Positions 34,293 to 43,121 of a stretch of DNA of 64,000 nt are shown one piece after another (positions within the stretch are counted from its first letter, which is position 1; the number at the start of each line of letters is the position of its first letter). The DNA lies in contig JACKBL010000004.1 of the NCBI GenBank assembly GCA_020634515.1, positions 434,001 to 498,000 on the forward strand, in the 5' to 3' direction. Position numbers and translations under genes: made by a program. A model generated the notes under the pieces. That model saw nothing but the letters and a program-made list of their open reading frames with translations, did not search any database and was not told the origin of the DNA. This stretch comes from Ardenticatenales bacterium. GTDB lineage: Bacteria; Chloroflexota; Anaerolineae; Promineifilales; Promineifilaceae.

Positions 34293-34940
34293 TTAGCTTT
34301 GGACGGGCGGTTGGAGGAAACGCTGGGCGCTCCCTAGCAGGATGTCGGCGAGCAGGGTGAGGAGGGCGACGGGCAGCGCGCCGACGAGCAGGATGGGGAT
34401 GTTGTAAAGGGCAAAGCCACGCACGACGTAGAGACCGAGGCCGCCGCTGCCAATGAAGGCGGCGAGGGTGGCGCTGGCGATGACTTCGGTGGTGGCGGTG
34501 CGAATGCCGGCAACAATCACCGGCAATGCTAATGGTGTCTCGACCTGCCACAGTACCTGCCGCCCCGTCATCCCCATGCCAAAAGCTGCCTCCCGAATGG
34601 CGGGATCAATCGTGCGGTAAGCGGCATCCGTGTTGATCAGGATGGGGGGCAGGGCCAGAATGGTGAGGGCGATGGCGGCGGAGGTGAATGAGAGGCCGAA
34701 GTAGGGGATTGCCAGGAAGAGGATAGCCAGACTGGGCACGACGCGCAACGTGTTGAAGGTGTTGATGATGGCCAGCGAGGCGGCGCGGGAGCGGGAGGTC
34801 CAGACACCCAGCGGAACGCAGAGCAAAATGCCTATGCCCAGGGCCACAGCCACCAGGAGTAAGTGCTGCCGCAGCGCCTGTAGAAGCTCGGTGACGTGGG
34901 AGCCGGCATAGGCGTAGGCAGCTTGTAATAAATCGAACAT
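34293..34940 (-). CDS. opuCD: Osmoprotectant ABC transporter permease (OpuCD-like)
   Basis: 215 residues with about five TM helices. It contains NTFNTLRVVPSLAILFLAIPYFGL and the EAA loop AAYRTIDPAIREAAFGMGMTGRQVLW, followed by GGLGLYVVRGFAL. It pairs with the downstream permease gene as the second transmembrane subunit. It is first in the operon and divergent from the methyltransferase gene 130 bases away. A 220-base gap follows before the binding-protein gene. Confidence 0.9.
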   Translation of the reverse strand: MFDLLQAAYAYAGSHVTELLQALRQHLLLVAVALGIGILLCVPLGVWTSRSRAASLAIINTFNTLRVVPSLAILFLAIPYFGLSFTSAAIALTILALPPILINTDAAYRTIDPAIREAAFGMGMTGRQVLWQVETPLALPVIVAGIRTATTEVIASATLAAFIGSGGLGLYVVRGFALYNIPILLVGALPVALLTLLADILLGSAQRFLQPPVQS

Positions 34941-35069
34941 AATTGCGTATTAGCTTACCTCTTGCGGCGGGGATTGGCAACATTTATGAGGCGCATTTTG
35001 TGGTAAAATGAGGCCGCTAACACATTTTCCGGCCACGGGGAGGGGCGCGGCGGTTTGGAGAAAGCGCTG

Positions 35070-35537
35070 ATGACCACGATTTATTTTGCTTACTATTCGT
35101 CTCCTATTGGCGTGCTGGAAATTGCCGGCACAACCACCGCCATCACCGCCGTCAATTTTGTAGACGCTGCCCCCGCTCAGTATGAGACCCATCCCCTGAC
35201 GCAGGCGACCCGCGAACAACTTGACGCCTATTTTCGCCACCGGCGCGAAACTTTCGACCTGCCCCTGGAACCGGAAGGAACCTCGTTTCAGCGGCGGGTG
35301 TGGCAGGAACTGCTCACCGTGCCCTATGGCCGCCTGCTAACCTACCAGGATGTGGCCGACGCGCTGGGCAACCCGAAAGCGACGCGGGCGGTGGGCGCGG
35401 CCAACGGCCAAAATCCGATTCCCATTATCATTCCCTGCCACCGCATTGTGGGCAGCGGCGGCAAGCTGACGGGATACGGCGGCGGGCTGTGGCGCAAGGA
35501 GTGGCTGCTGCGCCACGAGGGGGCTTTGCTGGTGTGA
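35070..35537 (+). CDS. ogt: Methylated-DNA-protein-cysteine methyltransferase
   Basis: 155 residues from ATG 35070 (a TTG at 35055 in the same frame carries the GGAG that serves this ATG). It has the active-site motif IPCHRIVGSGGKLTGYGGGL with the methyl-accepting Cys, the helix-turn-helix TSFQRRVWQELLTVPYGRLLTYQDVA with the arginine finger region, and GAANGQNPIPIIIPCHR. It repairs O6-alkylguanine in DNA by irreversible transfer of the alkyl group to the protein. Length and order fit the Ogt/MGMT family. Confidence 0.95.
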   Translation: MTTIYFAYYSSPIGVLEIAGTTTAITAVNFVDAAPAQYETHPLTQATREQLDAYFRHRRETFDLPLEPEGTSFQRRVWQELLTVPYGRLLTYQDVADALGNPKATRAVGAANGQNPIPIIIPCHRIVGSGGKLTGYGGGLWRKEWLLRHEGALLV

Positions 35538-35540
35538 GTG

Positions 35541-36329
35541 TCAGGGGGGCGCGGCGGCGGGGAGGAGATCGGCCAGGGTGTGTAGCAGGTAGGTGGGGCG
35601 AATGGGGGAGCGATGGGCGGCGGCTGCGTCGGTGGCGCCGGTGAGGGTGAGGGCTGTGGACATGCCGGCATTCAGCCCCATCAACACATCCGTCTCCAAC
35701 CGATCCCCCGTCATCAGGCAGCGCGCCGGCGGCAGCCCCAACAGGCGCAAAATCGCCTCCGCCATGTGCGCGGACGGCTTCCCCACCACCGCCTCCACCC
35801 GCGTATCCGTACACGCCTCAATTGCCGCAATCATCGCCGCCGCGTCCGGTTGTCCCCCTTCTGGGGTGGGGCAGTAACGATCCGCATTGGTGGCGAAGAA
35901 ACGCGCCCCGGCGCGAATGGCGTCAAAGGCGATTTGCAGCTTACGGTAGTCGAAAGTGCGGTCGAAACTGGCGATGACGGCGGCCACGCCCGCCGCGTCT
36001 GCCGCAATCTCGAACCCCGCCGCCGCCAATTCCGCCCGCAGCGAGGCTTCGCCAACGACGAACAGGCGCGCGCCGGGCATTTGCCGGCGCAGGAAGTCTA
36101 CCATCACGTAGGAAGCGTTGATCACGTCTTCAGGGGGAGTGGGGAGGCCGAGGTGGGTGAGTTTGCCGGCATAATCCGCGCGCGTGCGGGTAGGATTATT
36201 GGAAAGAAACACCGTGCGCTTCCCCCGCGCCCGCAGCCAGGCAATCGTCTCCCCCGCGCCCGGCAGCAGCGCCTCCCCCAGATAAACCGTGCCATCCAGG
36301 TCAAAAATGTAGCCGTCGTATAGCTTCAT
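35541..36329 (-). CDS. HAD-superfamily IIA phosphatase (NagD/PGP-like)
   Basis: 262 residues from ATG 36329 (MKLYDGYIFDLDGTVYLG). HAD motif I DLDGT carries the nucleophile Asp, motif II is in VFLSNNPTRTRADY, and the C-terminal motifs are PSAHMAEAILRLLG (Lys region before it) and GDRLETDVLMGLNAGM. The C2 cap between them (FLRRQMPGARLFVVGEASLRAELAAAGF) places it in subfamily IIA with NagD and p-nitrophenyl phosphatases. Substrates are probably small phosphorylated metabolites. The longer frame to 36437 reads through the terminator hairpin and is rejected. Confidence 0.92.
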   Translation of the reverse strand: MKLYDGYIFDLDGTVYLGEALLPGAGETIAWLRARGKRTVFLSNNPTRTRADYAGKLTHLGLPTPPEDVINASYVMVDFLRRQMPGARLFVVGEASLRAELAAAGFEIAADAAGVAAVIASFDRTFDYRKLQIAFDAIRAGARFFATNADRYCPTPEGGQPDAAAMIAAIEACTDTRVEAVVGKPSAHMAEAILRLLGLPPARCLMTGDRLETDVLMGLNAGMSTALTLTGATDAAAAHRSPIRPTYLLHTLADLLPAAAPP

Positions 36330-36349
36330 TGGTCTTTCCAAACAACAAC

Positions 36350-36382
36350 AAAAACCGGGTTTTTTCAAAAAACCCGGTTTTT
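36350..36382 (-). terminator. Intrinsic terminator
   Basis: Hairpin aaaaaccgggtttttt / aaaaaacccggttttt around a short loop, with T-runs on both strands. It follows the histidine kinase gene (stop at 36391) and precedes the phosphatase start on the same strand, so the two genes are probably separate transcripts. Confidence 0.85.
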
Positions 36383-36390
36383 CGATCCGG

Positions 36391-37440
36391 CTATAGTGGT
36401 AGGATGATGACGAACGTGCTGCCCTGGCCGCGCCCACGACTCATGGCCTGCACGCGCCCGCCGTGGGCTTCGACAATGGCTTTCACAATCGCCAGCCCCA
36501 GGCCCGCGCCGCCGGCGTCGCGGCTGCGCCCTCTGTCGGTGCGGTAGAAGCGGTCGAAGACGTGTGGCAGGTGTTCGGCGGCGATGCCGGAGCCGGTGTC
36601 GCGCACGCTCAGGCGCAGGCTGTTTGTTTCGCGGGCGAGTTGGATGGTGATGATGCCGGCATCTGGCGTATGTCGCAGCGCATTGGAGAGCAAATTTTGC
36701 AGCGCCTGCGTCAGGCGGGCGGGATCCGCGTTGATCAGCGGAACTTCCGGCGGTACGTCGGCGCGCAGTGTCACCCCCGCCTCCTCCGCCATCGGCGCAT
36801 ACGTGGCAACAGTCTCTTGCACCAACCGGCGCAAATCCGTCGGCTGCGGCTGCACGGGAAACTGCCGCATTTCCACCTGGGCCAGTTCGTGCAAATCGTT
36901 CACCAGGCGAATGAGCAGGCGGGTCTGGTCGTAGAGGCGGGCCACTTCCTCCTTGTCCAGCGGATACACGTCGTCCAGGATGGCCTGCAAATTGCCTTGC
37001 AGCACAGTGAGAGGGGTGCGGAGTTCGTGGGCGACATCGGCGATCAGGTTGCGGCGCACCGCTTCCGCGTTTTGCAGGGCCACGGCCATCTCGTTAAAGG
37101 CCTGCGAGACGGCGATGACTTCCTGGCTGCCACGGACTTCCACGCGGCGGCTGAGGTCTTTGGCCCCGATGGCTTGCGCGGCTTCGGCCAGGCGGTCGAG
37201 GGGGGCGGCCATGGTGCGACTGACCCAAATGCCGGCACTGATCCCCACCACCACGCTGATCAACGCCGTAAAAACCAGCCCATTCAGCAGGCGCACCAGC
37301 AGCGGCACATTGTCCCCCGGCGGGCCACCCGTGATCAGCCCCAACTGGCTTAGGACCACGCCCACCAGCACCATCAGACCCACAGCCAGGATAATCAGGC
37401 TGCTAATGGCTATGCTTAAACGTACCCACAAACGGTTCAT
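36391..37440 (-). CDS. Sensor histidine kinase
   Basis: 349 residues from ATG 37440 (a TTG two codons earlier is the alternative). Two TM segments (about residues 8-30 and 50-72) flank a very short periplasmic loop. A HAMP-like linker (RTMAAPLDRLAEAAQAIG), HisKA with the phospho-acceptor His (ADVAHELRTPLTVLQGNL) and HATPase_c boxes N (LLSNALRHTPD), G1 (DTGSGIAAEHL) and G2 (GGAGLGLAIVKAIVEAHGG) follow. It resembles BaeS/PhoR-type kinases. With almost no sensor loop it probably senses through the membrane. No response regulator gene is next to it. Confidence 0.92.
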   Translation of the reverse strand: MNRLWVRLSIAISSLIILAVGLMVLVGVVLSQLGLITGGPPGDNVPLLVRLLNGLVFTALISVVVGISAGIWVSRTMAAPLDRLAEAAQAIGAKDLSRRVEVRGSQEVIAVSQAFNEMAVALQNAEAVRRNLIADVAHELRTPLTVLQGNLQAILDDVYPLDKEEVARLYDQTRLLIRLVNDLHELAQVEMRQFPVQPQPTDLRRLVQETVATYAPMAEEAGVTLRADVPPEVPLINADPARLTQALQNLLSNALRHTPDAGIITIQLARETNSLRLSVRDTGSGIAAEHLPHVFDRFYRTDRGRSRDAGGAGLGLAIVKAIVEAHGGRVQAMSRGRGQGSTFVIILPL

Positions 37441-37454
37441 AAACAATCAACGAT

Positions 37455-37483
37455 CTTCCCGGAAACTGCAAGTTTCCGGGAAG
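37455..37483. repeat. Perfect palindrome, minimal form of repeat family 2
   Basis: Arms cttcccggaaact and agtttccgggaag (13 bp each) around a 3-base loop. The arms equal the terminal inverted repeats of family 2, so this looks like an internal-deletion derivative. It fills the gap between the MurE stop and the kinase start and may also act as a terminator. Confidence 0.75.
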
Positions 37484-37484
37484 G

Positions 37485-39161
37485 TTAGAACGTTGGCAAC
37501 CCCAGATTGGTCATCGGTGCGCCCGCGAGGAAGGCGTCCAGGGCGGCGGTGGCGGCCTGGCGGTCGTCCCACGGATATTCGGTGACGCCGAAACACATGG
37601 ACTGCTCATGCCCTTTGCCGCAAATCAGCACCATATCGTCCGGTTGTTGCGCCAGGTGCAGGGCGAAATAAATGGCCTGCCCCCGGTCGGGCACGCGCCA
37701 GAACGTGTCTCCTTCCACGCCCCCTTCGCGGCGACAGCCGGCGGCCATCATCTCCAGAATGTCGTCCAGCGATTCCGTGCGCGGGTCCTCGGCGGTGAGA
37801 ACGGCCAGATCGGCGGCGCGGGCGGCAATCTCCGACATGATGCGCCGCTTTTCCACGTCCCGCTTGCCCGCGCTGCCAAAGACGACAATGATGCGGCCCG
37901 CCGTCATCCCGCGCGCGGCCGCAATCGCCTGCGCCAGCGCGTTAGGCGTGTGCGCGAAGTCCACCACCACCAGGAACGGCTGCCCGCGATCAATCCGCTG
38001 CATCCGCCCGCTGATCCCTTGCACCGTCTCCAATCCGCGTTGAATGACCGCCTCTGGCACGCCCAGCACATCCGCCGCCGCCGCTGCCGCCAGCATGTTG
38101 TACACGTTGAACGCGCCCGCCAGCGGCGTCGTGACCGGCCACGGGCGCGGCGGCGCGGGGGGCAGGGGCATTTCGCCCGTGTGACGCGCCACGCGCGTGT
38201 CCAGAATCAAGTTGAAACGGGTGGCGTCGGTGGCATAGGTGACGGCTTCGGCGCGCACGTCCGCCGGCAGGCGCAGGCCATAGGTGACGTGAATGGGCGC
38301 GGGAATGCGTCGCAGCGCGGCGAAGGAGGGGTCGTCCCGGTTGAGGATGGCGGCGCGGGTGAAGGCGTGTTTGCGCGGCGCGGCGGGGAGCGCCAGCGGT
38401 TCGTCGTTGAGGGCCTGAAACAGCCGCGCTTTGGCGGCCAGGTAGCCTTCGTAACTGCCGTGATAGTCGAGGTGTTCGTGCTGAATGTTGGTGACGACGG
38501 CCACATCGAAGGCGACCGCGCCGACGCGGTATTGGGCGAGGGCGTGTGAGGTGGTTTCCAGGATGCAGTGGGTCAGTCCGGCGTCGGCCATGCGCCGCAG
38601 GTAGTGTTGGATGGCCGGGGCTTCCGGCGTGGTGACGTGCAGGCCGGTGTCTTCGGCCTGGTCGCCGAGGAAGGCGTTGATCGTGCTGATCATGCCCACG
38701 TTGATGCCTGCCTGCCGCAAGATGGCGTAGAGCAAGTTGGTGACGGAGGTTTTGCCGTCTGTGCCGGTGATGCCGATGATGATGAGTTGCTGGCTGGGGA
38801 AGTCGTGCCAGGCGGCGGCGAGCCAGGCGAGGGCGATGGCTGTGTCGGGCACTTGCAGGTAGGGGGTGTGGGGGGGCAGGTCGATTTCCGTCGGGGGGCG
38901 CTGCCCCAACACGAGCGCGGCGCCGTTGGCGACGGCCTGGGGGATGTAGGGGTGGCCGTCGCTGTAGGTGGAGCCGTCGTGGCGGGTGCGCAGGCGGGCG
39001 ACGAAGCAGTCGCCTGGTTCGACGAGGCGGGAGTCTTCCTGAAAGCGGCGCAGGGTGACGTCGGGGCCGTGGTAGGGGGGTGGTTGGGGGTGGTTTGTGC
39101 CGGCATTTGCCCGTGCCCAGGCGGCCAGTAATTGTCTGATAGTGCGGGGGGAGGGAGGCAT
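37485..39161 (-). CDS. murE: UDP-MurNAc-tripeptide synthetase (MurE)
   Basis: 558 residues from ATG 39161 (a 36-residue longer frame lacks a ribosome site). ATP-binding GITGTDGKTSVTNLLYAIL, HLDYHGSYEGYLAAKARLF with the carbamylated-lysine region, GRMQRIDRGQPFLVVVDFAHTPNAL and GSAGKRDVEKRRIMSEIA are MurE-family motifs. It adds the third, diamino, residue to the peptidoglycan stem in the cytoplasm. The specificity loop reads TAEDPRTESLDDI: the Arg of the DNPR box is kept, but the first two positions are Glu-Asp, so meso-DAP use cannot be assumed (ornithine or lysine are alternatives). It stands alone, outside a dcw cluster. Confidence 0.93.
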   Translation of the reverse strand: MPPSPRTIRQLLAAWARANAGTNHPQPPPYHGPDVTLRRFQEDSRLVEPGDCFVARLRTRHDGSTYSDGHPYIPQAVANGAALVLGQRPPTEIDLPPHTPYLQVPDTAIALAWLAAAWHDFPSQQLIIIGITGTDGKTSVTNLLYAILRQAGINVGMISTINAFLGDQAEDTGLHVTTPEAPAIQHYLRRMADAGLTHCILETTSHALAQYRVGAVAFDVAVVTNIQHEHLDYHGSYEGYLAAKARLFQALNDEPLALPAAPRKHAFTRAAILNRDDPSFAALRRIPAPIHVTYGLRLPADVRAEAVTYATDATRFNLILDTRVARHTGEMPLPPAPPRPWPVTTPLAGAFNVYNMLAAAAAADVLGVPEAVIQRGLETVQGISGRMQRIDRGQPFLVVVDFAHTPNALAQAIAAARGMTAGRIIVVFGSAGKRDVEKRRIMSEIAARAADLAVLTAEDPRTESLDDILEMMAAGCRREGGVEGDTFWRVPDRGQAIYFALHLAQQPDDMVLICGKGHEQSMCFGVTEYPWDDRQAATAALDAFLAGAPMTNLGLPTF

Positions 39162-39292
39162 AGGGTCGTTCCTGCCAGGATGATGCGTAATGGGAGAACG
39201 ATAGCATAGATGGAAGATGCCGGCAAAAATAGTGGTCCGTTCCGTGATGGGGTGAACGGTTTCTGGCAAAACGGCGGTGTCTGGTTGGTGAC

Positions 39293-39321
39293 TTGTTGCC
39301 GGGAATCTTGTACAATAATAT
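39293..39321 (+). promoter_or_regulatory. Sigma-70-like promoter candidate
   Basis: TTGTTG (39293-39298) and TAATAT (39316-39321) are separated by 17 bases and point toward the oxidoreductase gene, with an AT-rich tract around the -10 box in otherwise GC-rich DNA. It is about 290 bases from the start codon, with the repeat element in the leader. Confidence 0.35.
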
Positions 39322-39341
39322 AACGCACTGTGTTATAAGGG

Positions 39342-39500
39342 CTGGCGATGAAAGAAAATGCGAATTGCGTCGCCAGTTTGCAGGAGTGGTAAGTGACCGT
39401 CTAATAACACCCTCTCCTTTGTGGATTGGTTTATTCTCTAAGAATGAACCAATCTTGGGGGAAAGGAAACAACAGCGTTGTCTTAATTGATTTCCGCTCC
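39342..39500. repeat. Dispersed repeat family 1, copy b (interrupted)
   Basis: Element A at 39342-39376 has arms ctggcgatg / cgtcgccag. Element B begins with ggagtgg near 39382 and ends with tttccgctcc at 39500. Between its halves lies the palindrome 39424-39454 (gattggttta ... tgaaccaatct). The outer stem here is ggagtgg / ccgctcc, against ggaacgg / ccgttcc in other copies. Confidence 0.75.
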
Positions 39501-39607
39501 GGCAGCATTCTCACATTCCCATGGGCCTGGTGGGAGACGATGGCGGCACGCGCCATCGCTGGTTTCAGCACCCCGCCGGCCCGCGTACAAGACAATAGGA
39601 CATCCAG

Positions 39608-41410
39608 ATGAATAAATCGCACTCCACGGTAGACAAAGGCGACGATGTTTTCGACTTTGTCATTATTGGATCCGGGTTTGGCGGCAGTGTGTCCGCCATG
39701 CGGTTGACGGAGAAGGGGTATCGGGTGCTGGTGCTGGAGCGAGGGAAGCGGTATCGCTCCCCGGATTTCCCGCGCACGAACTGGAACATTTTTAAGTATT
39801 TGTGGATGCCGGCATTACGCTGCTTTGGCATCATGGGCGTCAATTTCTTCGATGACATCATGATCCTCAACGGCAGCGGGGTGGGGGGTGGCAGCCTCGT
39901 CTACGCCAGCACGCACATCAAGCCGGGACGCGCCTTCTATGAAGCCGCCGAATGGAAAGATTTGGGGGATTGGGAGGAGGAACTGGAACCCCATTTTGCC
40001 ACCGCCAACCGCATGTTGGGCGTCACGCCCAATCCGCGCTTGTGGCCTGCCGACCGCCATCTGTACGAAATCGCCGAGGAACTGGGGCAGCAGAGTACGT
40101 TCCAACCCAGCCCGGTGGCGATTTTCTTTGGCGAACCGGGCAAGACGGTGCCGGACCCGTTCTTTGACGGGGAGGGACCGGAGCGGGCGGGGTGTATTCA
40201 TTGCGGCGGGTGCATGGTCGGATGCCGGCACAACGCCAAGAACACCCTCGACAAAAACTACCTCTATTTCGCCGAGAAAAACGGGACCGAAGTGCGCCCC
40301 GAAGCCAACGTCCTCGACATCCGCCCCCTCTTCGGCCTCCGCGCCGACCGTGCCCGCTACGAGATTCTCTACGAACGTACCACCGACTGGGCCTTCAAAC
40401 GGCGGCAAACCGTGCGCGCTCGCAACGTCATCGTCTCCGCCGGCGTCCTGGGAACCGTCAACCTGCTCCTCAAATGCCGCGACGAAACCGGCTCCCTGCC
40501 TCGCCTCTCCCCCCACCTGGGCAAAAAGATTCGCAGCAACAGCGAAGCCCTCATGGGCGTCACCGCCCGCGGCGACGACGTGGATTACTCCGCCGGCGTG
40601 GCCATCACCTCCCACTTCTGGGTGGACGAAGTGACCAGCGTTGAACCGGTGCGCTATCCGCGCGGCTCCTCCTTGATGCGCAACCTGGCCGTGCCCCTGG
40701 TGGACTTCCACGGCAGCCCGCTCATCCGCATGGCCCGCTTCATTCAATACGGCCTGCGCAACCCCTACGACCTGCTAAAGGCGCGTATCCTGCCCGATTG
40801 GGCGCGCGACAGCACCATCCTGCTGATTATGCAGACGGTGGAAAACCGAATGCAGATGCGGCGAGGGCGCGGTATATTCACCCTTTTTCGCCAGGGATTG
40901 GTGAGCGAACGGGATAAGTCGCTGCCCATTCCCGCCGTGATTGACGCGGGGCGGCAGGTGTTGGAACGCTTCGCGCAGAAGGCGAACGCCATCCCGCAAT
41001 CCACCGTCAACGAAGTGTTAATGAACACACCCTCCACGGCGCACATCCTTGGCGGCTGCGGTATCGGCGTCAGCGAGGAGATGGGGGTGATTGACACAAA
41101 CCACCAGGTGTTTAATTATCCCGGGCTGTATGTGGCGGATGGCTCGGTGATCCCCGCCAATTTGGGGGTGAATCCCAGCCTGACGATTACGGCGATGACG
41201 GAGCGGTTTATGAGCCGCATTCCGGCGAAAGCGGATGCGCCGCTGCCGGAACCGCTGCCGGCATTTACCAATGGAACCCGGCAACCCGCCGAAGTAGTAT
41301 CTTCATCGCGGGCAGAAGTGTTGGGCAAAATTGCCGGCATTTCCCTCCTCGTCCTTCCCATCACCCTTTTTGCCGTCAAAATCCTGCAAAACCGCGACCG
41401 CCGTTCGTAA
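39608..41410 (+). CDS. GMC-type FAD oxidoreductase with C-terminal membrane tail
   Basis: 600 residues. The N-terminal FAD-binding motif FVIIGSGFGGSVSAMRL and RGKRY, plus ILNGSGVGGGSLVYASTH, place it with GMC/cholesterol-oxidase-like flavoproteins. At about residues 196-206 it has CIHCGGCMVGC (Cx2Cx2Cx3C), a ferredoxin-like cysteine cluster followed by AKNTLDKNYLYFAE. The C-terminal GMC part has HILGGCGIGVS and GLYVADGSVIPANLGVNPSLTI. Residues about 572-592 (IAGISLLVLPITLFAVKIL) form a single hydrophobic helix ending in basic residues, predicting tail anchoring. It probably oxidises a sterol-like or long-chain alcohol. The aldehyde dehydrogenase gene follows 40 bases later, which fits an alcohol-to-acid route. 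Confidence 0.88.
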   Translation: MNKSHSTVDKGDDVFDFVIIGSGFGGSVSAMRLTEKGYRVLVLERGKRYRSPDFPRTNWNIFKYLWMPALRCFGIMGVNFFDDIMILNGSGVGGGSLVYASTHIKPGRAFYEAAEWKDLGDWEEELEPHFATANRMLGVTPNPRLWPADRHLYEIAEELGQQSTFQPSPVAIFFGEPGKTVPDPFFDGEGPERAGCIHCGGCMVGCRHNAKNTLDKNYLYFAEKNGTEVRPEANVLDIRPLFGLRADRARYEILYERTTDWAFKRRQTVRARNVIVSAGVLGTVNLLLKCRDETGSLPRLSPHLGKKIRSNSEALMGVTARGDDVDYSAGVAITSHFWVDEVTSVEPVRYPRGSSLMRNLAVPLVDFHGSPLIRMARFIQYGLRNPYDLLKARILPDWARDSTILLIMQTVENRMQMRRGRGIFTLFRQGLVSERDKSLPIPAVIDAGRQVLERFAQKANAIPQSTVNEVLMNTPSTAHILGGCGIGVSEEMGVIDTNHQVFNYPGLYVADGSVIPANLGVNPSLTITAMTERFMSRIPAKADAPLPEPLPAFTNGTRQPAEVVSSSRAEVLGKIAGISLLVLPITLFAVKILQNRDRRS

Positions 41411-41450
41411 CGCTAGAAACTCGCCCTACAAGGTGTTAAAGGAGAGAGTA

Positions 41451-43064
41451 ATGAGTACGAGAATGCTTGATTTCGTCAATCCCGCTACCGGCGATAAATT
41501 TGGCGAGGTGCCCATGGCCACGACGGAAGAGGTCGTCCTGGCGCACAAGCAAATGCGGCAGGCGTATGGAACCTGGAGCCGCATTCCCGTGCGGGAACGG
41601 GTGCGTATCCTAAAGAAGCTGCAAAAGACCATCATCCACTACCTGGACGACATCACGGAAGTGATCAGCCAGGATACGGGCAAGAGTCGCCAGGATGCCC
41701 TGATCGAAGTGATGATGACGGTAGATAAGCTGCACATGTATTTGAAGAAAGCGCCCGACTGGCTGGGACGCAAGCGCGTGCCGCCCGGGTTGTATTTCTT
41801 CAAGCGATATTCCACGGAGCCGCGTCCCTTTGGCGTGGTAGGCGTGATTGGTCCCTGGAACCTGCCGTTTGACCTGGGCATGCCGCCGATCTTCTCCGCG
41901 CTGCTTGCCGGCAATACCGTCCTTTACAAACCGTCGGAAGTTGCCGGCAGCACGGGCGTGATGATCGAAAAACTACTGCAAAGCGTCCCCGAAATCGCCC
42001 CCTACGTGCGCGTTCTGCATGGGGATGGCGCGGTCGGGGCCGCCCTGGTGGAGACCGCCCCCGACCTCATCTTCCTCACCGGGTCCGTCGCCACCGGGCG
42101 CAAAGTGGCCGAAGCCGCCGCCCGCAACATGATCCCCTTCCTCTGCGAGTTGGGAGGCAAAGACCCGATGATCGTCCTCGAAGACGCGGACATCAAAGCC
42201 GCGGCCAAATGGGGCGTCTGGGGCGCGTTCTACATGACGGGCCAGACCTGCATGTCCGTGGAGCGCGTCTACGTGGTGGAATCCGTCTACGATGAGTTTG
42301 TGGCCGCTGTGTTGGAAGAAACACGCCAATTAGAAGTGGGCTACAGCCCCGACCTGGATAGCCCCTACGACCTGGGGCCGCTCACGTTCGAGCGCCAGCA
42401 GCACATCGTCACCGATCATCTGCAAGACGCCGTGGCCAAGGGGGCGCGCGTCCTTTGCGGCGGGCAGATGGAAGGCTTGTTCATGCAGCCGACGGTTCTG
42501 GTGGACGTGGACCACAGCATGAAGGTGGTGCGCGAAGAGACGTTTGGCCCGCTTATGCCCATCATGAAGGTGAAGGATGAGGCGGAAGCGATTCACAAAG
42601 CCAACGACAGTGAATATGGCCTCAGCGCCTGCGTCTGGAGCAGCAACTTGCGGCGGGCGCAGCAGGTGGCGGAGCAGCTCGAAGTGGGGTCGGTGAACGT
42701 TAACGACGCCATTTCCCACTATCCCGTCTCTTTGCTCCCCTTTGGCGGCATCAAGAAGTCGGGTACGGCGCGCACGCACGGCAGCCGTGAGGTGTTGCAG
42801 TTCACCCAATCCCACTCCTACGCGGTCGGTCAGCCGCCGCTCCCCTTCGACATTGCCACGCAGATGCGCGAGCCAGGCCATTACCGCCTGGGCGAGGCCG
42901 TTATGAAGCTGATGTTTGGCGTCGGTCCCGCGCAAAAGCTGGAGCCGCTGCTGAATGCCGCGCAAACGATGGAGATGAAACCGGCGGTGAAGAAAACGAC
43001 GGCGGGCGTGGTGCTGGCGACGGCGGCGTTTGCCCTCGTCTTTGGTCTGTTTCGGCGGAAGTGA
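41451..43064 (+). CDS. Aldehyde dehydrogenase with C-terminal membrane tail
   Basis: 537 residues from ATG 41451, with AAGGAGAG upstream; the longer frame overlapping the previous gene is rejected. ALDH motifs: FGVVGVIGPWNLPF, GNTVLYKPSEVAGSTG, LTGSVATGRKVAEAA, catalytic Glu in FLCELGGKDPMIVLEDADI and nucleophile Cys in MTGQTCMSVERVYV, then EETFGPLMPIMKV and NVNDAISHYPVSLLPFGGIKKSG. The end (TTAGVVLATAAFALVFGLFRRK) is a single TM helix plus basic tail, as in fatty aldehyde dehydrogenases. It follows the GMC oxidoreductase, which has the same tail design, so the two probably sit together on the membrane (inference). Confidence 0.93.
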   Translation: MSTRMLDFVNPATGDKFGEVPMATTEEVVLAHKQMRQAYGTWSRIPVRERVRILKKLQKTIIHYLDDITEVISQDTGKSRQDALIEVMMTVDKLHMYLKKAPDWLGRKRVPPGLYFFKRYSTEPRPFGVVGVIGPWNLPFDLGMPPIFSALLAGNTVLYKPSEVAGSTGVMIEKLLQSVPEIAPYVRVLHGDGAVGAALVETAPDLIFLTGSVATGRKVAEAAARNMIPFLCELGGKDPMIVLEDADIKAAAKWGVWGAFYMTGQTCMSVERVYVVESVYDEFVAAVLEETRQLEVGYSPDLDSPYDLGPLTFERQQHIVTDHLQDAVAKGARVLCGGQMEGLFMQPTVLVDVDHSMKVVREETFGPLMPIMKVKDEAEAIHKANDSEYGLSACVWSSNLRRAQQVAEQLEVGSVNVNDAISHYPVSLLPFGGIKKSGTARTHGSREVLQFTQSHSYAVGQPPLPFDIATQMREPGHYRLGEAVMKLMFGVGPAQKLEPLLNAAQTMEMKPAVKKTTAGVVLATAAFALVFGLFRRK

Positions 43065-43074
43065 CTCCCTCTCT

Positions 43075-43111
43075 CAAGACTGGAGCAGTCTCAAGGACTG
43101 CTCCAGTCTTG
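43075..43111. terminator. Bidirectional intrinsic terminator
   Basis: Hairpin caagactggagcagtc / gactgctccagtcttg around tcaag, between the convergent dehydrogenase (stop 43064) and cyclodehydratase (stop 43122) genes. The T-run is short (tttg). Confidence 0.75.
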
Positions 43112-43121
43112 TTTGCCCCAT

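Larger units (their letters stand above)
39162..39607. other. 446-base divergent spacer with repeats
   Basis: Promoter-bearing gap between murE (minus) and the GMC oxidoreductase (plus). It contains a promoter candidate, repeat family 1 copy b with an inserted palindrome, and two TGCCGGCA sites nearby. No gene is supported. Confidence 0.6.

Noticed and set aside
37990..39315. 441-codon minus-strand frame overlapping murE
   Set aside because: Arg/His/Pro-rich shadow in another frame; the MurE frame has all family motifs.
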